Shown here: piece after piece, positions 16,528 to 25,720 of the stretch
Layout of the letters: each line of letters begins with the position of its first letter
Position numbering within the stretch: position 1 is the first letter of the stretch
Source of the DNA: Verrucomicrobiota bacterium
GTDB lineage: Bacteria; Verrucomicrobiota; Verrucomicrobiia; Opitutales; Opitutaceae
NCBI GenBank assembly: GCA_023399155.1
Contig: JAEWQP010000001.1
Span: 1-64,000 of the forward strand
DNA: 64,000 nucleotides
Direction of reading: 5' to 3'
The notes under the pieces: generated by a model
Told to the model about the DNA's origin: nothing
The model's database searches: none
The model's input: only the letters and a program-made list of their open reading frames with translations
Position numbers and translations under genes: made by a program

Positions 16528-19500
16528 TGAACATCCTTTTCGCCAACTACGGCGATTTCACCAGCAACAGCCTCAATCACATCGGCATCTTCGCCGCCGG
16601 TCTGACCGGACTCGGCCATGACTGCATCGTGGCGGTGCCGTGGGGTGTCGACACCCTGCACGTCGTGCATCAGCCGCGCTTCACCGCGGCGCTGTTTGCC
16701 GACGTGCTGGCGGGCCGGGTCGGCTTCCCCGATGGACGGCGTGCGGACATCGTGCATGCGTGGACGCCGCGCGAAGCGGTCCGGCGATTCGTCCTCGCGT
16801 ATCAGCGATCCGCCCACGCGCGTGTCGTGGTGCACCTTGAGGACAACGAAGATCACCTCTTCGCCGCGCGCCACGGACTCGATCGGGACGCGCTCCTCGA
16901 CCTGCCCGAGGAGCAACTCTCGGCCCTCGCGGACGACGTGCTCACGCATCCCCGCCGAGCGCGGCAGTTCATGCGCGCCTGTGATGGAGCGACCGTGATC
17001 ATTCCCGCTCTGGCCCGCATGCTGCCCGCGGATCTTCCGCACATCACCCTGTATCCCGCCCTCGATCCGACGCTTTTCAGCAAGTTCCCATCCAGGTCGG
17101 AGGCCCGGCGGGAACTTGGGCTCGACGAGAACGCTCGGGTGATCAGCTATCCGGGAGGATCGAATTTTGCGAACGAAGCGGAACTGCGGGATCTCTACGC
17201 GTGCATCGCACTACTAAACGCCCGCGGGTGTCCGGTCACGCTTCTGCGGACCGGCCACGACTCCGACGTATTTGCCGCTTCACTGCCGGCGGGGTGTCAC
17301 GATCACGTCGTGCACCTCGGTTTCGTGCCCAGGGAACGGATACCGATGATTCTGGCCGCGGCCGACCTGCTGGTGCAGCCCGGCGATCCCGGGCCGTACA
17401 ACGACCTGCGGCTGCCGTCCAAGGTGCCCGAGTTCCTCGCCGCCGGCCGGCCTGTCATCCTGCCGGCGTCGAACATCGCCTCGTCGCTCCGGCATGGCAC
17501 CGATGCCTGGATCGTGTCCGATGGCCGGCCTGAAACCCTCGCCGACGCCTGCGAATACCTCCTGCGCACGCCCGAGCTTGCCGCGACGCTCGGGAAGAAC
17601 GCCGCGGAGTTTGCGCGTTCGCAGTTCGAGTTCCGCCAGCAGTGCGCCCTTCTGGCCGGATGCTATGCCGATGTCCTTGGAACCGCCCCGCGGCCCGGCT
17701 CGCTCGCGACAGTCAGCGCCTTCGAATCCGAGCTGTCACTCTCGTTGAAGTCACTTGTCGGGCGGCTTCGGGAATTCCCCGCCACCCAGGCCGCCGCGGG
17801 GCAGCTGGCCGAGGTGATCCCTCTCGTCGTACAGCTGGAACGCCCCGATGCCGCCGCGCTCGAGCGTGATCGCGCGATCGCGGAGCGCGACACGTGGCGC
17901 ACACATTTCGAAGCGGCCAGGACACATGCGGCGCACCTCGAGAACGAAGTGCGCTCCTCCCAGGAACACGTCGCGAATCTCGAGGCACAAGCCGCCGCAA
18001 CAGCGAGTCATGTGCAGAACCTCGACCGTCATCGCGCCGCGAGCGAGGCACACGCGAAGAATCTCGAGGCCACGGTCGAGGCGCTGCGGACCCATCTGAG
18101 CGCCACCGCCGCCCAGGCCGCCGCCCTTGAGGCCGAAACGCACGCGCTGGAGGCGGCACGCGACACCGCGCTCGGCCAGGTCGACCAGCTGAGCGAACGC
18201 GCGGCGCGCCTCTCCTTCACCATCCACGAACTCAAGCTCGAGCTCATGCGCCGCAACGCGAAGGTGGCGACGCTGGAATCGAGCCTGTCGTGGCGGTTGA
18301 CCATGCCGCTGCGCTGGCTGCGCCGCACGTTCATCGATCCGCGCCGCCGCGTGGCATCGCCCGCGAGCGAATTCCTCCTCCCAGAAATCGCACCGCCCGC
18401 ACCGCCGTGTTCACTTCCCGGCCTCTACGGGCTTCCCCACAGCGTGGACGAACCCCGGGGATGGACGCTTGCCCCGCGCAAGCACCTCGTGCGCGGCTGG
18501 GTGTTTCATCCCGACGGAAACGAAATGCGCGGCATCCGCGCGGTCATCGATGGACGAGCGATCGAGGGCGTCTACGGCTTCAAGCGCCTCGACGTCGCGG
18601 CCTCCGTGCGGGACAAACCCCAGGCCGAATTCTGCGGCTGGCGCATCGATGCCGAGTTCAAGGAGGGCGACTCCTCCATGGAGCTTCAGGTGCTGGAAGA
18701 GTCGGGCTTGTGGCTGCCGTTTTTCCGCACGGGCCTGCGGGTGGGCCAGGATCTCGGTCCGACCGACCTGAGCCGCTACGAAGAATGGCTGCGTGTCTAC
18801 GACACGCTCTCGGCGGCAACACTGCAATCGCAACGAGAGCGCTTCGCCAACGTGGCTGATCCGACCATCATTTCGATCGTGATGCCCGTCTTCAACACGC
18901 CCGAGCGCTGGCTGCGGCGTGCGATCGATTCGGTCCGGGCTCAGACGTATCCACATTGGGAACTCTGCATTGCGGACGATGCGTCGAGTCAACCGCACCT
19001 GCGCGCGGTCCTCGACGAAGCAGCGGCCGCCGATCCACGGATCAAGGTGGTCCACCGCGCGACGAACGGCCACATCTCCGCCGCGAGCAACTCGGCGCTG
19101 GCACTCGCGACCGGCGCCTTCGTGGCGCTGCTCGACCACGACGACGAACTTGCGCCTCATGCTTTGCACGAGGTCGCCCTAGCGCTCGAACGGTGCCCGG
19201 ATGCCGATCTCATCTACTCGGACGAGGACAAGATCGACGAGGACGGCCGGCGTTTTGAGCCCTACTTCAAGCCGGAGTGGAATCCCGACCTGTTCCTTGG
19301 CCAGAACTACCTCTCGCACCTTTCCGTCTACCGGACCGCACGCGTGCACGAGGTGGGTGGTTTCCGCGAAGGTTTTGAGGGAAGCCAGGACTGGGATCTC
19401 GCGCTTCGCGTCACCGACGCCGTGCCTGCGACGCACATCGTGCATATCCCGCGCGTGCTCTATCATTGGCGGGCGATCGCAGGATCGACGGCGCTCCAGC

Positions 19501-20546
19501 TTTCGGAAAAGGCCTACCCGGTCGAGGCCGCGCGGCGGGCGCTGTGCGATCATTTTCAGCGCGAGGGCGTGGCGGTCACCCTGGAGCCGGTTCCCGGCGA
19601 CCACTGGCGCGCCGTCCATCCGCTGCCATCGCCAGCGCCGGTGGTCTCGATCCTCATCCCGACGCGGGATGGTCTCGACCACCTGCGGCGGTGCGTTGAC
19701 TCGATCCTAAAGAACACCGACTACCCGGCCTACGAGATCGTGATCGTCGACAACCAGTCGGACGATCCCGCCACGCTGGACTGGCTGCGTTCGGTCACCT
19801 GCGATCGGGTGCGGGTGCTGCCCTACCCTCATCCGTTCAACTATTCCGCGATCAACAACCTCGCGGTTCGCCATGCCCGCGGTTCGGTCGTCGCCCTTCT
19901 CAACAACGACCTCGAGGTCATCACGCCCGGCTGGCTCACCGAGATGGTCAGCCAGGCCTGCCGCGAGCGCGTCGGCTGCGTCGGCGCGATGCTTTATTAC
20001 CCGAACGACGTCATCCAGCACGCAGGTGTGGTGCTCGGCATCGGCGGCGTGGCGGGGCATGCGTTCCGCGACTTTCCCCGGGGGACCGAAGGCGTATTCA
20101 ATCGGGCACGACTTGTACAGAACTACTCGGCCGTGACCGCAGCCTGCCTGGTGGTCCGCAAGGCGGTCTACGAACAGGTGGGCGGACTGGACGAGGTCGA
20201 CCTCGCCGTTGCGTTCAACGACATCGATTTCTGCCTGAAAGTGCGGGCCGCGGGCTACCGCAACGTCTGGACGCCGTTTGCCGAGTTCTATCACCACGAG
20301 TCCGCCTCGCGCGGCGCCGACGACACCCCGGAAAAGAAGACGCGCTTCGAGCGCGAGATCGAGATCATGCTGCGCCGTTGGGGGCCGGACCTGACCAACG
20401 ATCCTGCCTACAACCCGAACCTCACCCTCGAGCGCAACGACTTCTCCCTGGCCATCCCGCCGCGTCCGCCCCGCCGGCTGGCTGCAGGCGCGACCGCCTC
20501 GCCGAAGCGCCCCGCCGTGCAGGCGGCGGCGGCCGCCTCCTCGTGA
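16527..20546 (+). CDS. Giant modular glycosyltransferase: GT4, coiled coil, module B, GT2, GT2
   Basis: The 1339-residue protein has five parts. A GT4 domain (about 1-395) is paralogous to the preceding protein. A long coiled coil (about 440-588) is full of A, E, L and H heptads and closes with SWRLTMPLRWLRR. Module B (about 645-745) has LVRGWVFHPDG and FKRLDVAA. The first GT2 domain (about 780-1010) has IVMPVFNTPERWLRR, CIADDASSQPHL and LLDHDDELAP. The second GT2 domain (from about 1039) has SILIPTRDGLDHLRR, VIVDNQSDDP and LLNNDLEVI. All three catalytic domains keep their key acidic motifs, so the chain could add three sugars in succession, with the coiled coil as spacer or oligomerisation element. 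The next gene starts within its stop codon. Confidence 0.9.
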   Translation: MNILFANYGDFTSNSLNHIGIFAAGLTGLGHDCIVAVPWGVDTLHVVHQPRFTAALFADVLAGRVGFPDGRRADIVHAWTPREAVRRFVLAYQRSAHARVVVHLEDNEDHLFAARHGLDRDALLDLPEEQLSALADDVLTHPRRARQFMRACDGATVIIPALARMLPADLPHITLYPALDPTLFSKFPSRSEARRELGLDENARVISYPGGSNFANEAELRDLYACIALLNARGCPVTLLRTGHDSDVFAASLPAGCHDHVVHLGFVPRERIPMILAAADLLVQPGDPGPYNDLRLPSKVPEFLAAGRPVILPASNIASSLRHGTDAWIVSDGRPETLADACEYLLRTPELAATLGKNAAEFARSQFEFRQQCALLAGCYADVLGTAPRPGSLATVSAFESELSLSLKSLVGRLREFPATQAAAGQLAEVIPLVVQLERPDAAALERDRAIAERDTWRTHFEAARTHAAHLENEVRSSQEHVANLEAQAAATASHVQNLDRHRAASEAHAKNLEATVEALRTHLSATAAQAAALEAETHALEAARDTALGQVDQLSERAARLSFTIHELKLELMRRNAKVATLESSLSWRLTMPLRWLRRTFIDPRRRVASPASEFLLPEIAPPAPPCSLPGLYGLPHSVDEPRGWTLAPRKHLVRGWVFHPDGNEMRGIRAVIDGRAIEGVYGFKRLDVAASVRDKPQAEFCGWRIDAEFKEGDSSMELQVLEESGLWLPFFRTGLRVGQDLGPTDLSRYEEWLRVYDTLSAATLQSQRERFANVADPTIISIVMPVFNTPERWLRRAIDSVRAQTYPHWELCIADDASSQPHLRAVLDEAAAADPRIKVVHRATNGHISAASNSALALATGAFVALLDHDDELAPHALHEVALALERCPDADLIYSDEDKIDEDGRRFEPYFKPEWNPDLFLGQNYLSHLSVYRTARVHEVGGFREGFEGSQDWDLALRVTDAVPATHIVHIPRVLYHWRAIAGSTALQLSEKAYPVEAARRALCDHFQREGVAVTLEPVPGDHWRAVHPLPSPAPVVSILIPTRDGLDHLRRCVDSILKNTDYPAYEIVIVDNQSDDPATLDWLRSVTCDRVRVLPYPHPFNYSAINNLAVRHARGSVVALLNNDLEVITPGWLTEMVSQACRERVGCVGAMLYYPNDVIQHAGVVLGIGGVAGHAFRDFPRGTEGVFNRARLVQNYSAVTAACLVVRKAVYEQVGGLDEVDLAVAFNDIDFCLKVRAAGYRNVWTPFAEFYHHESASRGADDTPEKKTRFEREIEIMLRRWGPDLTNDPAYNPNLTLERNDFSLAIPPRPPRRLAAGATASPKRPAVQAAAAASS

Positions 20547-21528
20547 AGTACTCCATCGATCTGCCTCAGGACGGCGCAGACGTCGAGCCCCTCTCCGTGC
20601 GCGCGCGGGGCTGGATTGTGCTCGCAGATGACAAACTCGCGACATTTTCGGAGCTGCGGATCGTCTGTGGCGGAAAAGCAGTCGCCCGTGTCGATCGCCT
20701 GCTCTGGCGGCCGGATGTCGCCGCGGCCCACGCACTGCCCAACGCGCTCACAACCGGCTTCGATTCCTTTTTCGCGCTGCGGACGCTCGGCCCGGGTCAA
20801 CGGCCACGCTCGAGTTCTGGGTCGACCTGGCGGACGGCTCGTCCCACTGCTTCGGATCGCGCACGGTCCGCCTGGCAGAGCATGACTACGCCCATGGGCT
20901 CTTCCGGGAGTTTCTCGATCAACGCACCACGGATCCGCGTCGGCGCAGTGACATTTTCCGATCGGGTCCACCCTCGCCGGAACCCAGTCTGGAATGTCTG
21001 GGCCTGCTCACCGAGCGCCTCGCGCCGACCACACATGGACGGATCCTGGACGTCGGCTGCGGCATCGGCAGCTATGCGCTTCCGCTCCAGAGAAAAGGGT
21101 TCGCGTGGACGGGCGTCGAAGTCGACCCCGCCTGTTGTGAGCGTCTCGAACAGGCCGGACTGCCGTTCCGACGGGGCGATGGGATGGTGCTGCCGTTCGA
21201 AGACGGAGCCTTCGATGCCGCTCTGTGCATCGAGGTCCTCGAGCACACGGAAACACCGGACGCGATGGTGCAGGAAATCCGACGGGTGGCGCGCGAGGCG
21301 GTGTTTTCCGTGCCGAACTGCGAACTGATCCCCTACTTCGCTGCGCAACTCGCGACGCCCTGGCATATGCTGGAGCCCGATCATCGGAATTTCTTCAGCC
21401 GTTGGTCGCTTGAGGCGCTGTTACGCCGGCATTTCAAGAACGTCGAGGTGACAGCCTACGGCACGGCTCCACTTCATTCGGTCGACGGAGCCGAGCTTTT
21501 CTATCACCTCCTGGCGCACGCGCGCTGA
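20543..21528 (+). pseudogene. Module B plus SAM methyltransferase, split by a one-base frameshift
   Basis: From GTG 20543 one frame gives module B (VRARGWIVLADDKL, LLWRPDVAAAHALP, TGFDSFFALRTLGPG). Near 20791-20797 the coding frame moves by one base. It then continues as STATLEFWVDLADGS and a complete class I methyltransferase with RILDVGCGIGSYALPL, GVEVDPACCERL and ALCIEVLEH, down to the stop at 21526-21528. Restoring one C in the CCCGGG run at 20791-20796 would give an unbroken protein of about 328 residues. This is either a sequencing or assembly indel in a GC run or a recent real mutation. The gene overlaps the preceding stop (GTGA), as intact operon genes here do. The downstream half alone would lack a good start. 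Confidence 0.8.
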
Positions 21529-21702
21529 TCCCCGGCGCCACCGCTTCGCTGTTTCAGGGGCAGCCTGCCCTCTGAGTCACAGAATCCGGCGAACCGTCCG
21601 CTGAAGGGCTGCCGAATTCCGCGTCCGTCGAGGTTTTCACTTCCCGGCGGAAATCCGATCGCCCACGCTGCCCCAGGCGCATCCAGCTTGCGTCCACCTG
21701 CG

Positions 21703-23442
21703 ATGGAGAACGAGTCGACCCGAAAGCATCCCGTATCCGAGTGCCCAGTTTGCGGGTGCCGTCGCTTCACGTACCTGTTTGCGGTGGCGACACACCGACT
21801 TGTGCGCTGTCGGGAATGCGAGTTCACACTGCTCAACCCGCAACCCTCCGACGATGAGCTGGGTTCGATCTACAGCGCCAACTACTTTCTGGGCGATGCC
21901 GACCCGACCCAGCAGGCGCTCTTCGCGCGGCTGAAGACACGCACAGCCGAATCGTACCTCGATCAGATCAGGGCCTACTCCGGCATCGAGTCCGGTAGGC
22001 TGCTCGAGATCGGCAGCGGACGCGGTGCGATGCTGGTGGCTGCCGCCAAACGCGGGTTTCGTGTCACGGGTGTGGAGTACTCCAGCCACGCCTGCGCGCA
22101 CGCACGCGACGCTCTTACGGCCGAAGGACTTTCAGGCGACCTGGTGTGCGGCGAGATCGACGCCATCGCACATCGCGAAGGCGAGTTCGACGTGTGCGTC
22201 ATGGCCGACCTGATCGAGCACGTGCGCGATCCGCGCCATTTCGTGCGCGTGCTGCACAAGGTGCTTCGGCCGGGAGGCGTGATCTTCGTCGCGACGCCGA
22301 CGCTCGATTCGTGGTCGGCGCGGCTGATGTCGACGCGCTGGATGGAATTCAAGCCCGAGCACCTCTCCTATTTCACGCGCAAGACGCTCGAGGGCCTACT
22401 CTTTTCGGAAGGCTTCCGCACGCTCGCAACCCTGCCGGGCGTGAAGGTCCTCAGCTACGATTACATCCGGGCGCACTTCGAGCGCTTCCCCATTCCTCTG
22501 GTCACGAGGGCGGTCAAGGCGTTCGGCACCCTGCTGCCGAGCACCGTGCGATCGCGTGAACGCCAGGTGGTGGCAAGCGGCATGACCCTTCTGGGTCGGC
22601 GCGCGGACAAGCCGGAGCGCCCGAAGCTCTCGATCATCATGCCGGCCTACAACGAGGCGGCAACCTTTGCGGCCGCCTTCGACCGCGTGCTCGCGCAACC
22701 ACTGCCGGGACTGGATGCTGAATACATCGTGGTGGAGAGCAACTCGACGGACGGCACGCGCGAGATCGTGCAGCGCTACGAGGGTCGTCCCGGCGTCCGC
22801 ATCCTCCTTGAAGACCGGCCTCGGGGCAAGGGCCACGCCGTGCGCACCGGGCTCGCGACGGCGACAGGCGACTTCGTCGCGATCCAGGATGCCGACCTCG
22901 AATACGACCTGGAGGACTACCCCGAGTTGCTTGCACCGCTCATCCATCATCGGGAGGCCTTTGTGCTCGGCGCCCGCCACGGCGGACGCGCGTGGAAGAT
23001 GCGGCAGTTCACAAACCAACCGGTCACGTCGCTCTTCCTGAATTTCGGACACTGGTTCTTCACGACGCTGCTCAATGTCTTCTTTCGCGTGCGACTGCGC
23101 GACCCGTTCACGATGCACAAGCTCTTCCGGAGGGACTGTATCCACGGACTCACGTTTGAGTGTGATCGTTTCGATTTCGACTGGGAGCTTGTGATCAAGC
23201 TGATCCGCCGCGGCTACGTGCCCGCGGAGATCCCGGTCAACTACCGCTCGCGTTCGTTCAAGGAGGGCAAGAAGGTCTCCGTCATCCGCGATCCGCTCAC
23301 CTGGCTGCGCGCGCTGGTCCGGTTCCGGCTCGCGCGCATCCCGCGGTGGACACCTCCCCCTGACGTGGCACGGGCCACCGATTCGCGAACTGCGGCGGCG
23401 GACACCGGCGCGCACTCCGCACAAGGCACCACTTCGCCATGA
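21703..23442 (+). CDS. Methyltransferase-GT2 glycosyltransferase fusion
   Basis: The 579-residue protein starts with a zinc-ribbon-like pair (CPVCGC and CRECEF, about residues 11-40). A class I methyltransferase follows (LLEIGSGRGAML near 100, FDVCVMADLIEHVRDP, VLRPGGVIFVATPT). From about residue 308 a GT2 domain of the dolichyl-phosphate-sugar synthase type begins (LSIIMPAYNEAATFAAA, VVESNSTDGTREIV, AIQDADLEYDLED). The tail is low-complexity. ATG 21703 is preferred over TTG 21688. The next gene's ATG overlaps its TGA. The 174 bases upstream show no gene. The fusion suggests that sugar transfer and methylation act on the same glycan. Confidence 0.85.
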   Translation: MENESTRKHPVSECPVCGCRRFTYLFAVATHRLVRCRECEFTLLNPQPSDDELGSIYSANYFLGDADPTQQALFARLKTRTAESYLDQIRAYSGIESGRLLEIGSGRGAMLVAAAKRGFRVTGVEYSSHACAHARDALTAEGLSGDLVCGEIDAIAHREGEFDVCVMADLIEHVRDPRHFVRVLHKVLRPGGVIFVATPTLDSWSARLMSTRWMEFKPEHLSYFTRKTLEGLLFSEGFRTLATLPGVKVLSYDYIRAHFERFPIPLVTRAVKAFGTLLPSTVRSRERQVVASGMTLLGRRADKPERPKLSIIMPAYNEAATFAAAFDRVLAQPLPGLDAEYIVVESNSTDGTREIVQRYEGRPGVRILLEDRPRGKGHAVRTGLATATGDFVAIQDADLEYDLEDYPELLAPLIHHREAFVLGARHGGRAWKMRQFTNQPVTSLFLNFGHWFFTTLLNVFFRVRLRDPFTMHKLFRRDCIHGLTFECDRFDFDWELVIKLIRRGYVPAEIPVNYRSRSFKEGKKVSVIRDPLTWLRALVRFRLARIPRWTPPPDVARATDSRTAAADTGAHSAQGTTSP

Positions 23443-24425
23443 AACACGTTTTTGTCACGGGCGCCGCGGGCTTCATCGGGTCAACGCTCGTCGATCGCCT
23501 GCTGGCCGCGGGCATCCGCGTCACCGGCTGGGACAACTTCTCCACGGGCCAGCAACCGTTCCTCCACGGTGCACTCGCCCACCCGTCGTTCACCCTGATC
23601 CGCGGGGACAACCTCGACCTTGCCGCGCTCACCCGGGCGATGCACGGGGTGGATTTCGTCGTCCATCTCGCGGCCAACGCCGATATCAAGGACGGCTGGT
23701 CCCATCCCGACAAGGACCTGCAGCAGAACACCGTCGCGACGTTCAATGTCCTTGAGGCGATGCGGGCAAACGGCGTCAGGCGTATCGCCTTTTCCTCGAC
23801 AGGCTCGGTGTATGGGGAGGCCCTGGTCACGCCCGAAAAGCCGACGCCGGAAACAGAACCGTTCCCGATCCAGACCTCGCTCTATGCCGCGTCCAAGACC
23901 GCGGGCGAGGGCTTGATCTCGTCCTACGCCGAGGGTGGACAGCTCGACGAGGCCTACATCTTCCGCTTCGTCTCGATCCTCGGCGAGCGCTACACGCACG
24001 GGCACATTTTTGATTTCTACAAGCAACTCCTCGAGCATCCTGACCGGCTGCGCGTGCTCGGCGACGGCCGCCAGCGCAAGAGCTACCTCTACGTGCAGGA
24101 TTGCATCGATGCGATTCTGCACGTGACGGCACGTCACACCGCGCGCGAGGCACGGCACCACACGCAGATCTACAACCTCGGAACACCCGAGTTCGTGGAG
24201 GTGAGGCAGAGCATCGCCTTCATCTGCGCGGCGCTGGGCCTGGATCCACAGATTGAATACACCGGGGGCGATCGGGGCTGGATCGGCGACAATCCCTTCA
24301 TTTTTCTCGACACCCGGAAGGTCCAGGCGACCGGATGGAAGCCTCGCCTGACCATCGAGCAGGGCGTCATCCGCACGCTGCGCTGGCTGCAGGAAAACCG
24401 CTGGGTCTACGAATCGCGTCATTGA
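23439..24425 (+). CDS. NAD-dependent sugar-nucleotide epimerase (extended SDR, GalE-like)
   Basis: The 328-residue protein has the nucleotide-binding motif TGAAGFIGS at residues 7-15, VVHLAANAD, FSSTGSVYGE and the catalytic YAASK, with RKSYLYVQDCIDAI and IYNLGTPEFVEV in the substrate domain. This is the extended SDR layout of UDP-glucose 4-epimerase-like enzymes acting on soluble nucleotide sugars in the cytoplasm. The exact substrate is not determined. It heads a tight run of sugar-metabolism genes that continues to the transaldolase at 30881, and its ATG overlaps the preceding stop. Confidence 0.88.
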   Translation: MKHVFVTGAAGFIGSTLVDRLLAAGIRVTGWDNFSTGQQPFLHGALAHPSFTLIRGDNLDLAALTRAMHGVDFVVHLAANADIKDGWSHPDKDLQQNTVATFNVLEAMRANGVRRIAFSSTGSVYGEALVTPEKPTPETEPFPIQTSLYAASKTAGEGLISSYAEGGQLDEAYIFRFVSILGERYTHGHIFDFYKQLLEHPDRLRVLGDGRQRKSYLYVQDCIDAILHVTARHTAREARHHTQIYNLGTPEFVEVRQSIAFICAALGLDPQIEYTGGDRGWIGDNPFIFLDTRKVQATGWKPRLTIEQGVIRTLRWLQENRWVYESRH

Positions 24426-24435
24426 TCGAGGCGCC

Positions 24436-25704
24436 ATGAAGATCGTCATCCAGGGGCTCTGGCATCTCGGCTGCGTGACGGCCGCCTGCTGCGCCCGCCA
24501 TTTCGACGTGGTCGGCCTCGACTTCGACCCCGGTCGCATCGCGTCCCTGGCCAACGGAAAGGCGCCCCTTCTCGAGCCGGGGCTCGACGCCTTGATCGCC
24601 GCGGGAATTGCCTCGGGCCAGCTCGCCTTCACGGGCGACCCGGAGTCTGCCTGCACGGGAGCGGATGTCCTCTGGGTCACCTACGACACGCCGGTGAACG
24701 AACAGGACGAGTCCGACATCGAAGCCGTCTTGGCGCCGCTTCGCCGCTCGCTTCCCCATCTCAAGCCTGGCGCAGTCGTCCTCGTCTCCGCCCAACTCCC
24801 GGTCGGCACCTGTCGTTCCCTTGAATCGGAGTTCCCGGGACTCCACGTTGCGGCCTCGCCGGAAAACCTTCGACTGGGCAAAGCCATCGATTCGTTCGAG
24901 AAGGCCGAACGTGTCATCGTGGGGACACGCGACGAGACACCCCGCCCGATCCTGTCCGCGCTGTTCGCACCATTCACCTCGCGGGTGATCTTCATGCGCA
25001 CGGAATCGGCGGAGATGGTGAAGCACGGGATCAACTCGTTTCTCGCCCTCTCCATCACGTTCATCAACGAGATCGCCCGCCTCTGCGAACATGTTGGCGC
25101 CGATGCGATGGAGGTCTCGATCGGCTTGAAGAGCGAACCGCGCATCGGCCCGAAAGCCTACCTCGGTCCGGGCGGGCCTTTCGCCGGAGGCACGCTCGCG
25201 CGCGACGTCGTGACGCTCTCGAGGCTCGGCGCTTCCAGGGGCGAGGCCCTCTCGGTGCTTCCGTCGATCAAGGCAAGCAACGACCTCCACCGCGGATGGT
25301 CGCTCCGGCGCCTCCAGTCCCGGTTCGGCGATCTTCGCGGACGCACGATCGCCCTCCTGGGGCTCGTCTATACGCCCGGTACGGATACGCTGCGTCGAAG
25401 CGCCGCACTCGAACTTGCCCGCGCCTTGACAGCCGCCGGAGCCCGGGTGCAGGCACACGACCCTGCGCTCACCTCCCTGCCCGCGGGCCTGGAGGGGATC
25501 GTCCTGGCGACCGATTCGACCGAGGCCGTGCGCGGTGCGGATGCCGCCGTTGTCTGCACTGAATGGCCTGACTTTCGCACCCATGACTGGGCGGCAGCGA
25601 CGGGAGTGATGCGCCACCGCGTTTTCGTCGATGCGAACCGCTTCCTCGAGAAACAGCTCCTGCCCCTCGCCGGGATCGAGTTCCTTTCCGTCGGCCGCGC
25701 CTGA
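24436..25704 (+). CDS. Nucleotide-sugar dehydrogenase family protein lacking the catalytic cysteine
   Basis: The 422-residue protein has the three-part architecture of UDP-glucose/GDP-mannose dehydrogenases. The N-terminal NAD domain has IVIQGLWHLG, where the usual glycine-rich loop is altered. E143 lies in SPENLRLGKA. K196 and N200 lie in AEMVKHGINSFLA, followed by FINEIARLCE and a C-terminal domain with LLGLVYTPGTD. The family's catalytic loop GGSCFPKD is AGGTLARD here, so the essential cysteine is T253 and the conserved lysine is arginine. Normal four-electron oxidation to a uronic acid is therefore unlikely. A single oxidation, an epimerisation or another redox step is possible. It lies between the epimerase and an SDR gene in the same operon. 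Confidence 0.8.
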   Translation: MKIVIQGLWHLGCVTAACCARHFDVVGLDFDPGRIASLANGKAPLLEPGLDALIAAGIASGQLAFTGDPESACTGADVLWVTYDTPVNEQDESDIEAVLAPLRRSLPHLKPGAVVLVSAQLPVGTCRSLESEFPGLHVAASPENLRLGKAIDSFEKAERVIVGTRDETPRPILSALFAPFTSRVIFMRTESAEMVKHGINSFLALSITFINEIARLCEHVGADAMEVSIGLKSEPRIGPKAYLGPGGPFAGGTLARDVVTLSRLGASRGEALSVLPSIKASNDLHRGWSLRRLQSRFGDLRGRTIALLGLVYTPGTDTLRRSAALELARALTAAGARVQAHDPALTSLPAGLEGIVLATDSTEAVRGADAAVVCTEWPDFRTHDWAAATGVMRHRVFVDANRFLEKQLLPLAGIEFLSVGRA

Positions 25705-25720
25705 ACCACCAAGACCGCTC

